64,000 nucleotides of DNA from Lates calcarifer (lineage: Eukaryota > Chordata > Actinopteri > Centropomidae): NCBI RefSeq assembly GCF_001640805.2, contig NC_066847.1, forward strand, positions 19,397,504-19,461,503. Direction: 5' to 3'. Below the pieces are notes generated by a model, which was given only the letters and a program-made list of their open reading frames with translations, searched no databases and was not told where the DNA came from. The translations under genes were made by a program, and so were the position numbers. This document shows positions 60,057 to 64,000 of this stretch, piece after piece. Each line of letters begins with the position of its first letter. The first letter of the stretch is position 1.

Positions 60057-60954
60057 CTGTATTTGACCACAGACAGTGTGGTGCTGAGTTTCATTTCAAA
60101 AGTAGCATTGTATTATTGTAGTTTATGATCTTGCCAATCCCAACACTTGTGAGTGCGGTGCGACTGAAATAATTGTAAGCAGCATAATAAAATCAAAAAA
60201 TACTATATTATTATGCTGACTTTGCACACCTTCAGGTAGAACTTACTTACTCACTATCTGATACTATAACCCACATCAGTTCCCCAGGTTGTAATTTTCA
60301 GACTGTGATTTTTGCAATTAAATTCACTGAGCTCCACATCTATGATTGAAAATACAAAGTTTTGTAAAGCATTAGCACATTTCCCTAAAACTCCTAACAG
60401 CCTCTGTGCCAAGCACACTTAAATCTCTGTTGTCCAATTTTATGAAATGCCTCATCCTTATAACATTTCATTGGTAGCCAAGAGACTTGTTAAAACTTCC
60501 TGTTAATACTATATTAGCACATTATGCAAACCCACAAACTGTACTGAAAAGTGTGTAAGTGTACTACAAATAGGCACTGATGCAGTGGAAACACATGAGC
60601 TGACAAGCAAAAAGCATTTTACTCACATTATCAAAAACTAAGATGAAACAAATCTTTAAAACACCACAGAATATTAATTAAAATATAATTTACCCTGAGG
60701 TGTTTGTTCTTCATCCAAAACTGTTGTTAAATGACTTTAGTGCAGGTTTTGCAATGCAGCGCTATTCAAAAGTTAATCCTCAAGCTTCTATTGATATTCA
60801 GCTAATGTTATTTTTATTGTGTGTTGTTGAATGCACTCCTCCAATTCATGGGTGGATTATGAGACAATGTGCCTCTGGACACAGACATGTAAAGAGAACC
60901 TCACCCCTCATATATAGGAGCAAGACACTGAGACTCAAAGAGAGAAACATGTCG

Positions 60955-61275
60955 TTTTGTATTCCTTTATAATCATTTTGTATTATATATGCGTCTCTGT
61001 TGTTGTTTTGTAGCCCTTTTGCATCCTTCTGCATCTTTGTAGTCATGTTGTAGTCATTTGACATCTCTTTGTGTTGGTTTTGTGTCTCTGCAGTCCTTTT
61101 GTGTGTGTGTTTGTGGTTGTCGTGCATCTCTTGGCATTTTGTAGTCGTTTTGAGTGTCTATGTTCTTGTCTCCATTTTGTGTGCTCTTGCAGTCATTTTC
61201 TAGGCATTTTATATCTTTTTGTATTTGTTTGGTTTTTGTGTTTCGTTGCTGCAGTTTTGCATCTTTTTTTAAGTG
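60955..61275. repeat. degenerate tandem tract, TTTTGTAGTC-type units
   Basis: Diverged units of roughly 20 bp built from 'ttttgtagtc' and 'ttttgtgtctct' follow one another for about 300 bp. I know similar tracts from fish genomes. The 80-90 aa frames over it are artefacts of the repeat. Confidence 0.65.
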
Positions 61276-62863
61276 ATATTCTGCAGGTGAAGAAGAACTT
61301 AGAGGCCTTAGCTAACAATCAAGAAAATCAAACGTTGGATTGAATTCGGTTGACAGTTATTCAATATTAAAATACTCTGATCAGGATCAGGGGCAAACAC
61401 AAAAAACAACAACAACAAATGAGGAAAGGGCATCGCTACTTTCAGCTTTGTGACTTTCCAACAAGAAATATTAACACTCACTGCAAACACAGCCTCTAGC
61501 CCAGAGGCCCCTTGTCCCCTTAAGGCGCCTGGGTCCGTCCCTATTTATTAATCCATCTTTTTGTGTGAAGTATGATAGGGCAATAAAAGCATTCCTTCTA
61601 GATTGTATTTTCTCTCCAGGACAGATGTCTCATCTTTTAAGCTAATTTGCATCCAGTTCTTCAAAGCTGGGGGTTGCAGCACGAGTTCATGTAGAAATAT
61701 TGTAAATGATTAGTCCCCAGTATTGTCCATGCTCTCCGCACCAGCTCTGCAGCTATGTTTGCCAGAGCTATTTCATACACAATTGGACTGCTATTTAATA
61801 GCCTGTGAAAGTGAGACAGTCGGAAAGGTGGAAAATCCCCAGTATTTTAAATTATCCTTGAATATTAGAGCATTATGACTTTGTTGTAACGTTGACTTCT
61901 CCTTAAGCATCACCATCAATCCCCCAGCTACAAGCAATGAGCCATTTGCCATTATGCAGCTTGTTAGCAATGTCCAGGCTGTGTAATTACCTGTGTCAAC
62001 GGCAGTGATTGTCCTCAGTAACAGATTATTCATCATTTTATAATTGTAGAGGTTGAAAAGGGGATTTTAAGCTCTTCTAATAAAACTTAGAAGTAAAAAA
62101 TTTTGATGGTCTTCACTTTCCATGGTTGCACTTTCCAGACTGGATCAAGTGTTTATGCATGATGAATTGAAAATGAAGTCTAGATGGAATGATAAAAAAA
62201 GAAAAAAAACCCATCCAATTTAAAATGCATCCACCATGATGTATTAATGAAGAGGGAGAGCAGCAAATGAATGTGATTTAAAAACCAATAATCTCATCAT
62301 GTCATTCAATTGTTAAGAGTATATTTATTGTGTTTGATGCTATACATAGAAATGCTGAATGGTATGCATTGCAGGCTGTACATTACAGTAAGATCAATTA
62401 ACTTCCACTCAGTAAAATAAAATGTGACGCAGCATGTGTTGTGAAATGCAGCTGTGCAAAAAAAATATGAAAAATAAGAATCAGAAAAAAAGAAATATGA
62501 GAGAGAGAGAGATTAAAGATGAAAAAACTAAAATAAAATGTAAGTAAAGTAAAATGTTCAAATATCTCAATTTTAAGTCCGCCAGTACAGTAGTTGTGCT
62601 TCCCCACTGTAGGGTCCCAGTATCTCCATGAGTTGAGGGGCTTCATGGTGTAGTATGTAGTAAACATACTGCAGTTTTCACTCCTTGGAGCTTCAAAGTA
62701 GCAAGTACTTTTTATTCCTAGCTCTGCTCTGTTAGATAGTCTATAGTTTTTCAAGGAGGAACACTAACATCTAACATTTTCAGGTTGGCCTAAGCTTGAG
62801 ACAAAAACACAGACCTGCCTGTACTGCAGTGAAAGCAGCTTTGAACTGAAGGGGGCGAGGCAC

Positions 62864-62864
<1 letters not shown>

Positions 62865-62920
<56 letters not shown>

Positions 62921-62949
62921 GTGTAAGTGTGTATGTGTGTGTGTGTGTG
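62865..62949. repeat. (GT)n microsatellite, interrupted
   Basis: About 27 GT units with 'aagtgtaagtgtgtat' interruptions near the 3' end. It produces cysteine/valine- and histidine/threonine-rich false open frames on both strands. Confidence 0.95.
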
Positions 62950-63186
62950 GTTTGGCGGGCACATCATCATCCCGACCGAGAGGCAGCAGACCTCCTGCAT
63001 CCTCCCCCGCATCCCTGAACCACTGCATTGTATCTGCAGGCACACCGCGACAGGCTTCCAAAGGCAACATCATGTGTAGGAGTCGGTAAAACCGGGACCT
63101 TTCCTCTGTAACGTACTCACCGGGTCTCACAGTAAATCGCGGCTTTCGAGTCAGTTTTGTCAAGGATAATAATGATGAGGTAAGAG

Positions 63187-63208
63187 CTTCCGGTCGCCAT
63201 TTTCCCGG
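63187..63208 (+). promoter_or_regulatory. dhx15 core promoter: ETS and YY1-type sites
   Basis: CTTCCGG (ETS) is followed at once by CGCCATTTT (YY1 type) and TTCCCGG (E2F-like), 80-100 bp upstream of the dhx15 start codon. This arrangement is common in TATA-less housekeeping promoters. Motifs are seen; binding is inferred. Confidence 0.55.
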
Positions 63209-63286
63209 TGTTTAACGGTTTTGGGAGAATCTGCATGGAATAATTAGTGGCTAAAGCCGCTGTTTTTTACTGATACCGGCGGCAGG

Positions 63287-63354
63287 ATGTCAAAGCGACA
63301 CCGTTTAGACTTAGGTGACGATTACTCGTCGAGTAGAAAGAGGTCCTCTGATGG
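63287..63354 (+). CDS. dhx15: DEAH-box RNA helicase DHX15, first coding exon (partial gene)
   Basis: DHX15 (yeast Prp43) is the helicase that disassembles the spliceosome and helps ribosome maturation. The ATG opens MSKRHRLDLGDDYSSSRKR, then SSDG, ending in a donor GATGG|gtatgt at 63355. The first ten residues match human DHX15 as I remember it, and DHX15 is the expected neighbour of CCDC149. Only the basic N-terminus is in the window; helicase exons lie beyond 64000. Confidence 0.88.
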
Positions 63355-64000
63355 GTATGTAGCGTTAGTGTTATCTAAAAGCGTCTCGCTGTTGCGGTGT
63401 CTGTGAAGAGTGCTGCAGCCTGTTTGTTGTTGTCCCGTTGCTAACCAGCCGCGCTAACGTTAACTCTTAACAAGTTAAACCTGTAACCTTGCGCCGACTA
63501 ATGAGAGGATAACCAGTTAGCACAGGGCTGCTGGTGGGCGAAAGAGGCTAGTGTAGCTAACTTAGCAAAACACCGGCCTGGTCGAGTCTGCACGTGGCTA
63601 CATGCTAACCTGTGCTAGGTTTAGCACAGTGTCTAAGCTATCTTACATTTCATGACACAAAGTCAATATGTCAGTATGGACTCTTGGTTGTTATGGCATG
63701 TGGCGTTTATAGAATATAAGTACATAGGAATATAGGGGAAAGGTGCTGTGAGGTCGCACTCAGGACCCCGCGCTGGGCTGACGTTAGCCGCGTAGCGTAA
63801 ATGAGATGCCCAGCCAGATGACTGTAGGATCCCTTATCTTATACTCCCTCCCCAGTGCCAGTCGACTGTTATTGTTAAGGCAGGCGCACTTAAGAATCAT
63901 TACATGATTTCTCTGTGTTCACATGTGTCTCTGTAAGGCTTGACAGGTTTGTAGAAGTTGGAGGAACCTGGGTTGAGCTGCTCCGACTTGTGTTTTGTCA
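63355..64000 (+). other. dhx15 intron 1 (continues beyond window)
   Basis: Non-coding sequence after the exon 1 donor. It holds repeated 'gctaac'/'ttagc' motifs but no recognised element or exon. Confidence 0.6.

Larger units (their letters stand above)
54691..63180. other. ccdc149-dhx15 gene-poor spacer
   Basis: About 8.5 kb with no supported protein gene. It holds the ccdc149 3' UTR, a CA repeat, a dispersed repeat, a degenerate TTTG-rich tandem tract, and stretches rich in TAATTA, TTAATGA and CAATTA-type homeodomain motifs (around 56.1-56.6 and 61.6-62.35 kb) that look like candidate conserved non-coding sequence. A candidate - strand exon lies at 59908-60056. No sod3-like single-exon frame is present, although human SOD3 lies between these neighbours. 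Confidence 0.5.

Noticed and set aside
61071..61343. + strand cysteine/valine/phenylalanine-rich frame of 90 aa
   Set aside because: Produced by a degenerate TTTTGTAGTC-type tandem tract.
62780..63163. - strand frames of 93 and 127 aa upstream of dhx15
   Set aside because: Much of each frame is HTHT/THTH encoded by the GT microsatellite; no start context or family resemblance.

Overview
This window is vertebrate, and specifically teleost-like, nuclear DNA. It has short exons split by GT-AG introns, many CA/GT microsatellites, and several interspersed repeats of types I associate with fish genomes. The order sepsecs - lgi2 - (insertion) - ccdc149 - dhx15, all on the + strand, matches the human 4p15.2 neighbourhood (SEPSECS, LGI2, CCDC149, SOD3, DHX15) as I remember it. 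I see no sod3.

Layout. 1-2219 is upstream flank with a transposon-like repeat and, at most, a few codons of a neighbour. 2224-12220 is sepsecs, which makes selenocysteinyl-tRNA: a promoter with an E-box and ATF/CREB-like sites, a non-coding first exon and 11 coding exons (485 aa). 12221-16116 is a spacer holding a near-consensus RE1/NRSF silencer element about 640 bp before the start of lgi2. 16117-20449 is lgi2, a secreted neuronal LRR + EPTP protein (8 coding exons, 539 aa). 21.66-41.15 kb is a direct tandem array of three units of about 6 kb, each with one gene of the same family. 42347-42522 is a leftover exon of a fourth copy. 42973-54690 is ccdc149, with two alternative in-frame C-termini. 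54.7-63.2 kb is a gene-poor spacer with repeats and one candidate orphan exon on the - strand. 63287-63354 is coding exon 1 of dhx15, and the rest of the window is its first intron.

The most interesting content is the tandem array. Each gene encodes about four ankyrin repeats, a helical region of about 270 residues that I do not recognise, a lysine run, a protein kinase domain that keeps VAIK, HRD and DFG, and a C-terminal KEN ribonuclease domain. This is the order of RNase L (ANK - kinase-like - KEN), but with fewer ankyrin repeats, an inserted helical domain and an IRE1-like intact kinase active site. The three copies share a first non-coding exon with a conserved splice donor, the same seven-exon plan (one non-coding, six coding) and a nearly identical central segment that suggests gene conversion. 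They are probably a lineage-specific expansion of RNase L/IRE1-type RNA-cleaving sensors, perhaps antiviral. That function is inference.

Exon boundaries were read by eye from splice consensus, frame continuity and remembered orthologue sequence. Every multi-exon model given here sums to a whole number of codons. Transcription start sites and poly(A) sites are not experimentally placed.
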